DNA from: Enhygromyxa salina | Lineage (GTDB): Bacteria > Myxococcota_A > Polyangia > Nannocystales > Nannocystaceae | NCBI RefSeq assembly: GCF_000737335.2 | Contig: NZ_JMCC02000029.1 | Coordinates: 180,272-244,271, forward strand | Direction of reading: 5' to 3' | Length of the DNA: 64,000 nucleotides | The notes under the pieces: generated by a model | The model's database searches: none | The model's input: only the letters and a program-made list of their open reading frames with translations | What the model was told of the DNA's origin: nothing | Program-made: the position numbers and the translations under genes | In this document: piece after piece, positions 42,264 through 50,648 of the stretch | Layout of the letters: each line of letters starts with the position of its first letter | How positions within the stretch are numbered: the stretch's first letter is position 1

Positions 42264-43619
42264 TCAGCCCGGGGGGTTGACGACCAAGTTCAAGCCCTGC
42301 CCAGTCATGTCCGAGTAAGTATACGGATTGACGAGACCATTGACCGTCCCCACCACAATGTGAAAGTTGGGATCGATCTTCCATGCCACGCTGGCGCCGC
42401 GATCCACGACCCAGACGTATCCATCACGATCCACGCTGACCCCCACGGGATCCACACACCCGGGCAGCTCGATCGCGTCGTTGATCACCGTCTCTTGCAC
42501 CGCATCAAACAGCGCGAGCCGACAAGGTGAGTTGCCCGCGACCCAGGCCCGGCCCTCGCGGTCGATGTTCATCCCGCGATAGCGCCCGCTGGTTCCGCCC
42601 GCCGACACGAAGGTCTCTAGGTCGGGATCAAAGCGATACACGAAGTCCCCAACCCCACCGCTATGCGTTGCGATCCAGGGGTGCCCGTTCTGGTCCATGC
42701 CCATGCCGTAGGCCTGGCTGCCGGGGACCGGGTAGACCGAGACCTCGAGGGTCTCGGCGTCGACCTTGGACAGCGTGCGCCCCGAGCGATCCGAGACCCA
42801 AAAGTCGCCGTCGGCGTTGACCGCTCCGCCGTACACAAACCCAGACGATGGCACCTGCGCGTGGTCGAGCACCGCACCGGTGTCGCCGTCGAGACGGTAG
42901 ACCTCGAGTGGGTTCGAGCCGTAGCCGACCCACAGGCGCGGGTTGGGGATCGTGTTCTCGCAGGTGTCGGGGTCGATGCTGCCGCCCTCCCACGCGACCG
43001 CGCGGGTGCCGTTGGACTGCGCGGGCAGATCGATCGACCACAGCGTGCACTCGTCCTCGAGGAAGGGGCGGACGTCGCCCGGGCCGCCCGAGGTGTCGAT
43101 CATGCCGTTGTTGTTCTTGTCGACGCAGTTCTCCATGCGCGCGGCGACCTTGGTCACCCGCGGTGAGAAGCGGTGGCCGATCGCGACGTCGCCGTATTGG
43201 TTGACCGAGGTCCGCGACGACTGCATCGAGAGATCGTTGGTGACGGCGTAGCGCCCCTCTTCGATCGTGCTGACGGTCTCGATCTTGGAGACCGTGCCCT
43301 GCGTCGAGTTGGCGATCCAGATGTAGCTGAACTCGCCCATGCCCATGCCCATGCCGCCGCCGCCACAGTCCATGCCGCTGTCCGGCAGCGGGCCAAGATC
43401 GAACTTGGGCTCGCCGTCCGTGTCAGTGGCGGTGGTGGTGCTGCTGGTGGTCGTCGGATTCGGGTCCGAGTCGGTGTCGCTGCTCTCACCGGTCTCGGCG
43501 GCGACGGTCGTCAGGCCCGAGGCCTCGCCCTCGTCGGCGCCAGGGCGCGCGGTGGGATCGCCACATCCGGTGCTGCCGACCGCGCCGACCAGGACCACAC
43601 AAAGCGGTAAATTACGCAT
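42264..43619 (-). CDS. Beta-propeller lipoprotein (NHL / streptogramin-lyase-like)
   Basis: A 451-residue protein from the ATG at 43619 with a lipoprotein signal (VVLVGAVGSTGC), a Ser/Thr/Asp linker of about 60 residues, a Gly-Met run (GGGGMGMGMGEF) and then propeller blades of the form DxxGxxWVxD (ADGDFWVSDRSGRT, QNGHPWIATHSGG, REGRAWVAGNSPCR, RDGYVWVVDRGA). Fits a seven-bladed Vgb/NHL propeller. Enzyme activity is not supported by visible motifs; a surface binding role is more likely. Longer upstream starts lie in the divergent methyltransferase and were rejected. Confidence 0.78.
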   Translation of the reverse strand: MRNLPLCVVLVGAVGSTGCGDPTARPGADEGEASGLTTVAAETGESSDTDSDPNPTTTSSTTTATDTDGEPKFDLGPLPDSGMDCGGGGMGMGMGEFSYIWIANSTQGTVSKIETVSTIEEGRYAVTNDLSMQSSRTSVNQYGDVAIGHRFSPRVTKVAARMENCVDKNNNGMIDTSGGPGDVRPFLEDECTLWSIDLPAQSNGTRAVAWEGGSIDPDTCENTIPNPRLWVGYGSNPLEVYRLDGDTGAVLDHAQVPSSGFVYGGAVNADGDFWVSDRSGRTLSKVDAETLEVSVYPVPGSQAYGMGMDQNGHPWIATHSGGVGDFVYRFDPDLETFVSAGGTSGRYRGMNIDREGRAWVAGNSPCRLALFDAVQETVINDAIELPGCVDPVGVSVDRDGYVWVVDRGASVAWKIDPNFHIVVGTVNGLVNPYTYSDMTGQGLNLVVNPPG

Positions 43620-43775
43620 TCGGGGACTATACGCCTGCGGCAACGAGCGCGACACCACAACCATGAAAATTTTGGCACGCAGTTTCGACACGTGAGGATC
43701 ATCGAGTGCCAGGGGCCCCCACCTGGCCTCGAGGCCACCCGCCTTGGGCGGTCGCCGCGATATGCTGCAGGCCGC

Positions 43776-44366
43776 ATGGCGGATCGTCGGTTCGACGCGG
43801 GCTTCTACGAGCGCTTTTACGGCGACCCCGACACCCGCGTGTGCAGCGAGGAGTCGATCGAGCGGCTGGTTCGGTTTGTCTGCGCGTATCTCGACCACCT
43901 TCAGATCGAGGTCCGCGAGGTGCTCGACTTTGGCTGCGGGATGGGACTGTGGCGTGCGCCGCTGCAGCGGGCGATTCCGGGGCTGCGCCACTACCACGGG
44001 GTCGAATTCAGCGAGTATCTGTGTGGTGTGCACGGTTGGGCGCACGGCTCGGCCGTTGACTACGAGCACGGACGCACCGCGGATCTGGTTGTGTGCCAGA
44101 GCGTGCTTCAGTACTTGCCCGCCAATCAGGCGCGTGTGGCGATCCGCAATCTCGCCCGCCACACCGGCCAGGCGATGTACCTCGAGGTGGTGACGAAGGC
44201 TGACTGGGCGAACAGCTGTGATCAGTCGCGCACCGATGGGGATGTGTACTTACGGACAGTCGAATGGTACCGGCGAGCACTTGCTCCCCACTTTGTCAGC
44301 TGCGGAGGTGGGCTGTTCTTGCCCAAGGACACAACGGTTGTCCTCTACGATCTCGAGCGGGGCTGA
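43776..44366 (+). CDS. Class I SAM-dependent methyltransferase
   Basis: A 196-residue methyltransferase from the ATG at 43776. The motif I is VLDFGCGMGLWRAPL and motif II HYHGVEFSEYLCG; the middle LVVCQSVLQYLPANQ is typical. No domain shows the substrate. It reads toward the glycyl-radical homologue 220 bp downstream. Divergent from the propeller lipoprotein. Confidence 0.75.
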   Translation: MADRRFDAGFYERFYGDPDTRVCSEESIERLVRFVCAYLDHLQIEVREVLDFGCGMGLWRAPLQRAIPGLRHYHGVEFSEYLCGVHGWAHGSAVDYEHGRTADLVVCQSVLQYLPANQARVAIRNLARHTGQAMYLEVVTKADWANSCDQSRTDGDVYLRTVEWYRRALAPHFVSCGGGLFLPKDTTVVLYDLERG

Positions 44367-44426
44367 GCAGCGCGAGCGCTCCGCAAAATTCACGGCGTGG
44401 CCGCACAAAGCCCGAACAACCCGCGT

Positions 44427-44452
44427 GCACCCAGTTGCGTGACTCTGGGTGC
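44427..44452. promoter_or_regulatory. 8-bp dyad upstream of the glycyl-radical homologue
   Basis: GCACCCAG and CTGGGTGC with a 10-bp gap. It lies between the methyltransferase stop and the start at 44587; it could be a weak terminator or a regulator site. No FNR or Crp-like box was recognised. Confidence 0.3.
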
Positions 44453-44586
44453 TTGGGGTTCCAAGCTGTCTCATGGGCGCAAGCGCCCGGAGCCCGATGC
44501 GTTCGAATGTTCGCGACACCATCCCCGATCTTGGGATCGCCGCAGGATCGCTGTGCGAGCGGTTGTCGCTAACAACCTTGGACAGA

Positions 44587-47040
44587 ATGCCCCGGATCCT
44601 GCGGCTGCGGGCCCGACACCTCGCGACCCCAACCGAGATCTGCATCGAGCGCGCGCAGCTAATCACCCAATTCATGACGCAGCTCGCCAACCGCGACGAG
44701 CCGCCGCAGCTGCTGGTCGCCAGGCGAGTCCGCCATTACCTCGCCCACCGCGAGGTCACGATCCACGACGACAACTTGCTCGCGGGCTCGACCACCTCCA
44801 AGCCGATCGGCGCGCCGATCTACCCGGAGTTCGACGGCCTGATGATCTGGCCCGAGCTCGAGGTCATTGGCGCGCGCAAGGTCAACCCCCAGCTGCTGAG
44901 CCCGGCGGACGCAGAGATCCTGGACCTGCAGGTGTTCCCCCATTGGATCGACAAGCCGGCGATCGAGCGCCTGCGGGCTCGCGTGGGCAGCCCGTCGCCG
45001 GTCAGCCTGCGCCTGCTCGAGCGGCTGGCGTTCTTCAGCAGCGGCGAGGTCAACGGGATCTCGCGCTGCGTTCCGGCCTATGAACGGGTGCTGCGCGAGG
45101 GCATGGAGGGCATCATCGCCGAGGCCCGCGGGCGCGAGCGGGTGCTCGACGCGACCAGGGGCCCCGAGATCCGCGATCAGATCTGGTTCTATCAGTCGGT
45201 TCAGATCGCGCTGCAAGGGGCGATCGAGCACGCCAACAAGCTCGCTAGCGTCGCGCGGTCGAGCGCGCGTGACACCGCCGATGCCACGCGCCGCGCCGAG
45301 CTCGAGGCGCTCGCGCGGATCTGCGAACAGGTCCCGGCCAAGCCCGCCCGGACCTTTCGCGAGGCGATCAACTCGCTGTGGCTGTGCCAGATCGCCCTGC
45401 ACGCGGAGAACGTGAACGTTGGGCTGAGCCCCGGCCGGCTCGACCAGATCCTGTGGCCCTTTTACCGGCGAGACATCGAGGACGGCGTGCTGACTCCCGA
45501 GCAGGCGCTGGAGCTGTGTTGCTGCCTGTGGCTCAAGCTTGGCGACAACACCAAGCTGGTGCACGAGCTGTCCGAGCGGCTGTGGGGCGGCGCCGGCTCG
45601 ACGCCTGCGGTCACGCTAGGTGGCGTCGATGAGCGGGGGCGCGACGCGGTCAATGATCTGACCTACGTGTTGCTGAGGACCACCGAGCTCATGGCGCTGC
45701 GCGAGCCCAGCGTCACCGCCCGTTTTCACTGCGACATCAACGATCGCAGCTATCGGCAGCGCGTGGTCCAGGTCATCGTCAACACCGGCGCGGTCCCGGC
45801 GATCCACAACGACCTCACCGCGATCGAGGCGCTGGGCAGCCAGGGCCATCGCCGCGCCCACGCCCGCGACTTTGCAGTGATTGGCGGCTCGCCGGTCAGC
45901 GCCGGTCGCGACCTCGCGGCGTGTGGGTCGATCATGCTGAACCTCGCCCGGGCGCTCGAGCTCACGCTGCTGCAGGGCAAGACGGCGGTGACCAAGGACG
46001 AGCAGATCGGACCGGTGACCGCGGATCCATGCAGCTTTGCCTGCTTCGAGCAGCTTTGGGAGGCGTTCACGATCCAGCTGCGGACCTTGGTTGGGCACGT
46101 GGTCGAGATCGACCAGGCGCTTGGGCGGATTCACCAACAGTGGCTGCCGACGCCGCTGCGATCGGCGCTGTTCGAGGGTCCGCTCGAGCTCGGCCAAGAC
46201 GCGAGTCGCGGGGGCGCGATCTACAATTCGTCGGGCGCGAGCCATGTGGGCTTCGCCGACGTCTGCGACTCGTTCAGCGCGATCGAGGTCGGGGTATTTC
46301 GAGACGGGCGCGTGACAATGGCCGAGCTGGTTGCGGCGCTACATCAGGACTTTGGGCCCAGCCACGCGCGCCTGCGCAATTACCTGCGCTACAAACCGCC
46401 AAAGTTTGGCAGCGAGGATCCGATCTCCGCGCGTAACGCGGCGCGGCTCGTCGACTGTATTCATGCGGTCTATCAGCCTCACATCAATTGTCGAGACGGT
46501 CGCTATTGGCCCACCTACGCGACCTCGACGAGCCACGCAGGCCACGGCAAGCTGTGCGGCGCGCTGCCCAACGGCCGTCGGGCCCACAAGGTATTCAGCG
46601 GCGGACTCACCCCAACCGCCGGGGCTGTCGACGATCTCGACTCCGTGCTCAACGCGGTCGCAGCCGTGGGTAGCCAGCCGATCCCGGGCGGCGCCACGCT
46701 CGAGATCAAGTGTACGCCGCGGCGCCCCGACGAGTCCCCGGTCGCGTACATCGAGCGCCTGGGCGATCTCATCGAGGCCCACTTTCGCAAGGGTGGAACC
46801 CAGCTACAATTCAACATTCGCAGCTACGAGGAGCTGATCGACGCCATGGACCACCCCCACAAGTACGAACACCTGATCGTTCAGGTGTCGGGCCATACCG
46901 CCTATTTCAACGATCTGAGCGTACCCATGAAAGAAGAGCTGATCTCACAGACGCAGTATCACCTCGCGACGGGCGCCGCGGCTCCGCTGCCCACCTGGTG
47001 GCGAGAGGGCGGACGGTTTGCGGACTGGGGACCGCTGTGA
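44587..47040 (+). CDS. Variant glycyl-radical-enzyme (pyruvate formate-lyase-like) protein
   Basis: An 817-residue protein with the PFL-like barrel and a C-terminal glycyl domain. The start MPRILRLRARHLATPTEIC matches the usual GRE beginning; two ATGs further upstream are possible. The glycyl loop is present in VQVSGHTAYFNDL (Gly769). At the finger loop, where active members have G-C-V-E, this one reads IGGSPVSAG (Gly433-Gly434), so the thiyl Cys is missing; the nearest Cys is 446. About 25 residues extend past the normal end (to WWREGGRFADWGPL). No activase is adjacent. It overlaps the next gene by GTGA. It may be a pseudoenzyme or use different chemistry. Confidence 0.75.
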   Translation: MPRILRLRARHLATPTEICIERAQLITQFMTQLANRDEPPQLLVARRVRHYLAHREVTIHDDNLLAGSTTSKPIGAPIYPEFDGLMIWPELEVIGARKVNPQLLSPADAEILDLQVFPHWIDKPAIERLRARVGSPSPVSLRLLERLAFFSSGEVNGISRCVPAYERVLREGMEGIIAEARGRERVLDATRGPEIRDQIWFYQSVQIALQGAIEHANKLASVARSSARDTADATRRAELEALARICEQVPAKPARTFREAINSLWLCQIALHAENVNVGLSPGRLDQILWPFYRRDIEDGVLTPEQALELCCCLWLKLGDNTKLVHELSERLWGGAGSTPAVTLGGVDERGRDAVNDLTYVLLRTTELMALREPSVTARFHCDINDRSYRQRVVQVIVNTGAVPAIHNDLTAIEALGSQGHRRAHARDFAVIGGSPVSAGRDLAACGSIMLNLARALELTLLQGKTAVTKDEQIGPVTADPCSFACFEQLWEAFTIQLRTLVGHVVEIDQALGRIHQQWLPTPLRSALFEGPLELGQDASRGGAIYNSSGASHVGFADVCDSFSAIEVGVFRDGRVTMAELVAALHQDFGPSHARLRNYLRYKPPKFGSEDPISARNAARLVDCIHAVYQPHINCRDGRYWPTYATSTSHAGHGKLCGALPNGRRAHKVFSGGLTPTAGAVDDLDSVLNAVAAVGSQPIPGGATLEIKCTPRRPDESPVAYIERLGDLIEAHFRKGGTQLQFNIRSYEELIDAMDHPHKYEHLIVQVSGHTAYFNDLSVPMKEELISQTQYHLATGAAAPLPTWWREGGRFADWGPL

Positions 47041-47627
47041 TCGGCTTGCACGGCCTGATCGCCCGCTTGCATGCGCTGTGGGCCGGGTTTTGGCTCAATC
47101 GCGTGGCGCCAAGGTTCATCGCATGCCTCGAGTCCGACTCGCGCGAAGGGCTGCTCGACGGCTTGTTTCAAGTCATGGGCCTGGCGCTGTTGGTGGATCG
47201 CCGCTATCGCCAGGGCATCGCGGCGTACAACGTCTCGTATGTGTTTCAGCGGGTGGACCACCCGGCGCAGCTGGCGGTCAGCTTCGCCGGCGGGCGCATG
47301 CGGGTGTCCGCCAGCGCAATCACCACGCCCGACGTCATCGTCACGTTCACGGACAATGATGCGCTAGCGAACTTCTTGTTCAATGACAGGCTCGATCTCA
47401 TCGGCTCGATCGTCGACAACGAAGTTTCGTATGTTGGCAACCCCAACTACCTGCGGAAGCTGGCGCACATGGCCAAGCATCTGCAGCTGAAGTTCGCGCC
47501 AGCGCCGGGGCTCGAGTCCCAGCGCCCCAAGTCTGGACGCTGCCTGATTCACGCGTTGTCGAGGTCGAATCCCAGCGACATGCGCAGCGCCTGCCACTGC
47601 GGATCCATCAGAAGAAAGTACTCGTAG
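47037..47627 (+). CDS. SCP2-like small protein coupled to the glycyl-radical homologue
   Basis: A 196-residue protein from a GTG at 47037 that overlaps the upstream stop. The N-terminus is a hydrophobic helix (LHALWAGFWLNRVAPRF). The middle resembles an SCP2/sterol-carrier fold: QLAVSFAGGRMRVSASAIT, PDVIVTFTDNDALANFLFN, then VSYVGNPNYLRKLAHMAKHL. These domains bind lipids or acyl groups. The end is Cys-rich and runs 79 bp into the convergent gene at 47549, so the true stop may be uncertain. Its role with the GRE homologue is inferred from the overlap alone. Confidence 0.6.
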   Translation: MIGLHGLIARLHALWAGFWLNRVAPRFIACLESDSREGLLDGLFQVMGLALLVDRRYRQGIAAYNVSYVFQRVDHPAQLAVSFAGGRMRVSASAITTPDVIVTFTDNDALANFLFNDRLDLIGSIVDNEVSYVGNPNYLRKLAHMAKHLQLKFAPAPGLESQRPKSGRCLIHALSRSNPSDMRSACHCGSIRRKYS

Positions 47628-49711
47628 AGGTGGTAGCCGTAGGACGCGGGGGCGGTGTTGGGACTCCACGGCACCAACGCCTTCGTCGCGTAGTAGACCT
47701 GGCCAAGGTACAGCCCGTCGGCGATCTGAACCAGCTCGTCGATCCGCAGCGACTCCGGCAGCGGGTTGTGCAGGCCCTTCCAGCGATAATTGCACTGATA
47801 CACCAGCGCGCCATGCTTGGCCGGGTCGACGCTCGGTGCCCGCCTGCCGATGCTGAACGAGGTCTTGGCCTCATAGCCGTGTTCGCGCTTGTCACTCGCC
47901 GAGGCGGGCTCGAACTTCGACCGCATGAGCTTCAGCGCGCCACGAGCAAGCCGCTCGCGTCGGGTTCGAAACGCCAGCGTGTTGCTGCACAGCTGGGTCG
48001 GCACGTCCAAGCCTTCGTGCCCGTCCGAGCGCGCGAGCAGCCGCCTGGGCTCGACCGGATCGAAGCGCTTGCCCGTCCACGGCGAGAACCCTCGACACAA
48101 GCGCCACGCGAGGTTGAGGCTGTTGACACCCAGGCTCCCAAGCAGGCCGGGCGACACCCACGAGATCAGCGCGGCGTGGTAGTAGCCGTTCATGTATTGC
48201 GGCGGGATCCCAGCGTCGTGCAGCGCTCGGAGCTTGGCGAAGATCGTCGAGCCCGTGGTTGGCGTGTGGTTCAGGGCGTCGCTGTAGGACTGGAGCAGCT
48301 GCAAGATCGTGGCGGCGTCGCCCAGATCGTGACGGACCTGCGTGAGCAGCTCAGCGGCGGAAGCCGGCGGTGACGCGGCGAGGGTCAAGGTCGTGAACTT
48401 CTCTGCGGGTTGGGCCGCGGGTTGGGCCGCGAGTTGGGCCGGGACGCGCGGGGGCGGGTGTCCGACCACGCGCGTCACGATCGCGGCCTGCGGGATCTCG
48501 AGGTGCGGGAACAGCTCACGCGCGACGACATTCAGCGACGCTTCGAACAGCAGGACGAAGCCGCAGTGTTGATAGTGGTAGGCAGCGTCCTCGGCGGTTG
48601 GATCGTAGGTCTCGAGCAGCCCCGCGGTCGCCACGGCCAGCTGGCCAAGCAAGATGCCCGGCGCGATCTCGACCAGCTCGGTGATCAGGTGGGGCAAGGG
48701 CGGGTGGTTGCCAAGCCCAGAGAACCGATAGTTGAGCCGCATCACCTGGCGCGGGGTGCCGGGGTAGACCGAGGCCGCGCGGTGGGCCACACAGTGACCG
48801 CCGTCGCGCTGATGCCCGTAGCGCAGTCGCTGATCCGTGGGGGCGTCGGCCAGGTGCCACATGAAGTTGATGAGCGCGTTGCCGGCCAGGTTGATCGGCG
48901 CGTGGTCGATGATCTTGAAGTGGTTGGTCCCCCGGTACATCGGCACGTCGTCGGGCACGACCTTGCCCGTGATCTGATGGCGATCCCCGTCGCTCATGGG
49001 CGTGAAGGTCTCGCCAGACCAGGCCCGATTCTCGCCGACCGCCGAACCCCAGACGCACCCCAGCAGGTTGCCAAAATCGGCCAGCGGCTCGGGCAGGTCA
49101 CCCGTTCGCAGGCCCAAGGTCACGCCGTAGTAGTGGCCGGCCAAGCGCTCGGGCACCGCGCCCAGCTTGAACAGCTTGCACAGCTTGCGCAGCGGCAGCG
49201 CGTTGTTGTTCCGGTCGCCAACGAGATCGGTCATGTAGCGCTTCATGAGCCCGAGCACCGAGCCGGCCGCGGACAGATCGGCGCGGATCTGGGTCGCCAA
49301 GGGATCCCGCGGCCTGGCGTCGTCTAGACAGGGCAGGACCGCCAGGCGCTCGGTGGAGATCAGCGGAACCGGCGACGCCAGCGCGAGCCCGGCCCCGCGC
49401 ACGACCTCGCCCGGCAGCGCCACGTCGATGAACTCCTCGGCCGTCGCGTGGAAGCGCGTGACAGATTGCGTGGTGTGCAGGACGCGACCCGCGACCGTCT
49501 TGAGCACCAAGTAGACGTGGGTACTTCGCGAGAACACCCCCAATATCCGCTCGCGCTCATAGTGGAGCTCGTAGCCCCCATCGACGCCCGAGAGCACCTG
49601 CCCGATGCGGTGATCGTAGAGCCGCCCCCTGTCAAACGCCTCAATGACGACCCCAGGCACCCCAAGGCCACCTTCGAGTTCGGTGATCTTCCCACGAATT
49701 CTTGCTTGCAT
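47549..49711 (-). CDS. Internally duplicated protein of unknown family
   Basis: A 720-residue protein from the ATG at 49711 (MQARIRGKITELEGG). Residues about 1-95 resemble a transthyretin/carboxypeptidase-regulatory-like beta fold (GVPGVVIEAFDRG, VDGGYELHYER). The rest is two related halves: NYRFSGLGNHPPLP, LITELVEIAPGILLGQLAVAT in the first match NYRWKGLHNPLPES, RIDELVQIADGLYLGQVYYAT in the second, and each half has a long helical lead (LMKRYM.., LLQSYSDAL..). No named family was recognised. Larger upstream frames only cross the 22-bp repeat and were rejected. Convergent with the SCP2-like gene by 79 bp. Confidence 0.65.
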   Translation of the reverse strand: MQARIRGKITELEGGLGVPGVVIEAFDRGRLYDHRIGQVLSGVDGGYELHYERERILGVFSRSTHVYLVLKTVAGRVLHTTQSVTRFHATAEEFIDVALPGEVVRGAGLALASPVPLISTERLAVLPCLDDARPRDPLATQIRADLSAAGSVLGLMKRYMTDLVGDRNNNALPLRKLCKLFKLGAVPERLAGHYYGVTLGLRTGDLPEPLADFGNLLGCVWGSAVGENRAWSGETFTPMSDGDRHQITGKVVPDDVPMYRGTNHFKIIDHAPINLAGNALINFMWHLADAPTDQRLRYGHQRDGGHCVAHRAASVYPGTPRQVMRLNYRFSGLGNHPPLPHLITELVEIAPGILLGQLAVATAGLLETYDPTAEDAAYHYQHCGFVLLFEASLNVVARELFPHLEIPQAAIVTRVVGHPPPRVPAQLAAQPAAQPAEKFTTLTLAASPPASAAELLTQVRHDLGDAATILQLLQSYSDALNHTPTTGSTIFAKLRALHDAGIPPQYMNGYYHAALISWVSPGLLGSLGVNSLNLAWRLCRGFSPWTGKRFDPVEPRRLLARSDGHEGLDVPTQLCSNTLAFRTRRERLARGALKLMRSKFEPASASDKREHGYEAKTSFSIGRRAPSVDPAKHGALVYQCNYRWKGLHNPLPESLRIDELVQIADGLYLGQVYYATKALVPWSPNTAPASYGYHLYEYFLLMDPQWQALRMSLGFDLDNA

Positions 49712-50648
49712 ATGCTCATACCAGCGCGAGGGCGTCGTGTAGTGAAACACGTTTGATCCCGAACGCCCCGCGCAAGCTGAGCGGCCAGCCCCCCGCCACA
49801 CCGCTGGCTTTGCGGCCTCGCCCCGCTCGCCACACCAGCGCGGTCCGCCACGCACCAGAGGTCGCCGCCCTCGACCGGGACCCGCGCGCCCGCGCAGAGC
49901 CCCCAGACCCCCGGGTGCCAACTTCGTTGCCCGAGATTTCTCCCACGCCGCCCCCGCGACCCATCGCCCCAAGGAGCCAAACGACCAGACGCCGCCCCTA
50001 AGAAGCGAAGCCCCCGCACCGGTGGTGGCCACCCCAGCGAAGCCCCCGCACACGTCCGCCGAAGCCCCCGTACCCGACCGCCGAAGCCCCCGCACACGTC
50101 CGCCGAAGCCCCCGCACACGACCGCCGAAGCACCCGCAAACGTCCGCCAAAGCCCCCGCAGACGTCCGCCAAAGCCCCCGCAAACGTCCGCCAAAGCCCC
50201 CACAAACGTCCGCCGAAGCCCCCGTACACGACCGCCAAAGCCCCAACACACGTCCGCCAAAGCCTCCGTACACGACCGCCGAAGCACCCGTACCCGACCG
50301 GCGAAGCCCCCCGTACCCGACCGCCGAAGCACCCGTACCCGACCGGCGAAGCCCCCGTACACGACCGCCGAAGCCCCCGTACCCGACCGGCGAAGCACCC
50401 GTACACGACCGCCGAAGCCCCCGTACACGACCGCCGAAGCACCCGTACCCGACCGGCGAAGCCCCCGTAAACGACCGCCGAAGCACCCGTACACGTCCGC
50501 CGAAGCCACTCGAGCCCCCTTCTAGGGGGCCACACATACCCCCGCGAACAAACGGCCCCGAGGAGCGAAGCGACCAGACGCGAAGCGGCTGCAGTCGGCG
50601 AAGTGCGAAGGTGGCCGGGGGGGTTTAAAAATGTGTACCTTCTCCGGG
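49712..50648. repeat. Gene-free region with a 463-bp array of a 22-bp repeat
   Basis: From 50039 to 50501 there are 21 units of 22 bp (one of 23) with consensus GAAGCMCCCGTACMCGACC plus GSC; individual units differ by one to four bases. Because 22 is not a multiple of three and no unit holds a stop, all six frames stay open, which creates false ORFs. The array is flanked by plain GC-rich sequence with no gene. It ends about 150 bp before the symporter start. Confidence 0.9.

Noticed and set aside
41473..42384. An FMN riboswitch near ribA
   Set aside because: ribA starts 1 bp after the upstream gene, and no RFN-like conserved blocks were seen.
50039..50501. CRISPR-like array from the 22-bp repeats
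   Set aside because: Units are directly joined without spacers, so it is a minisatellite.
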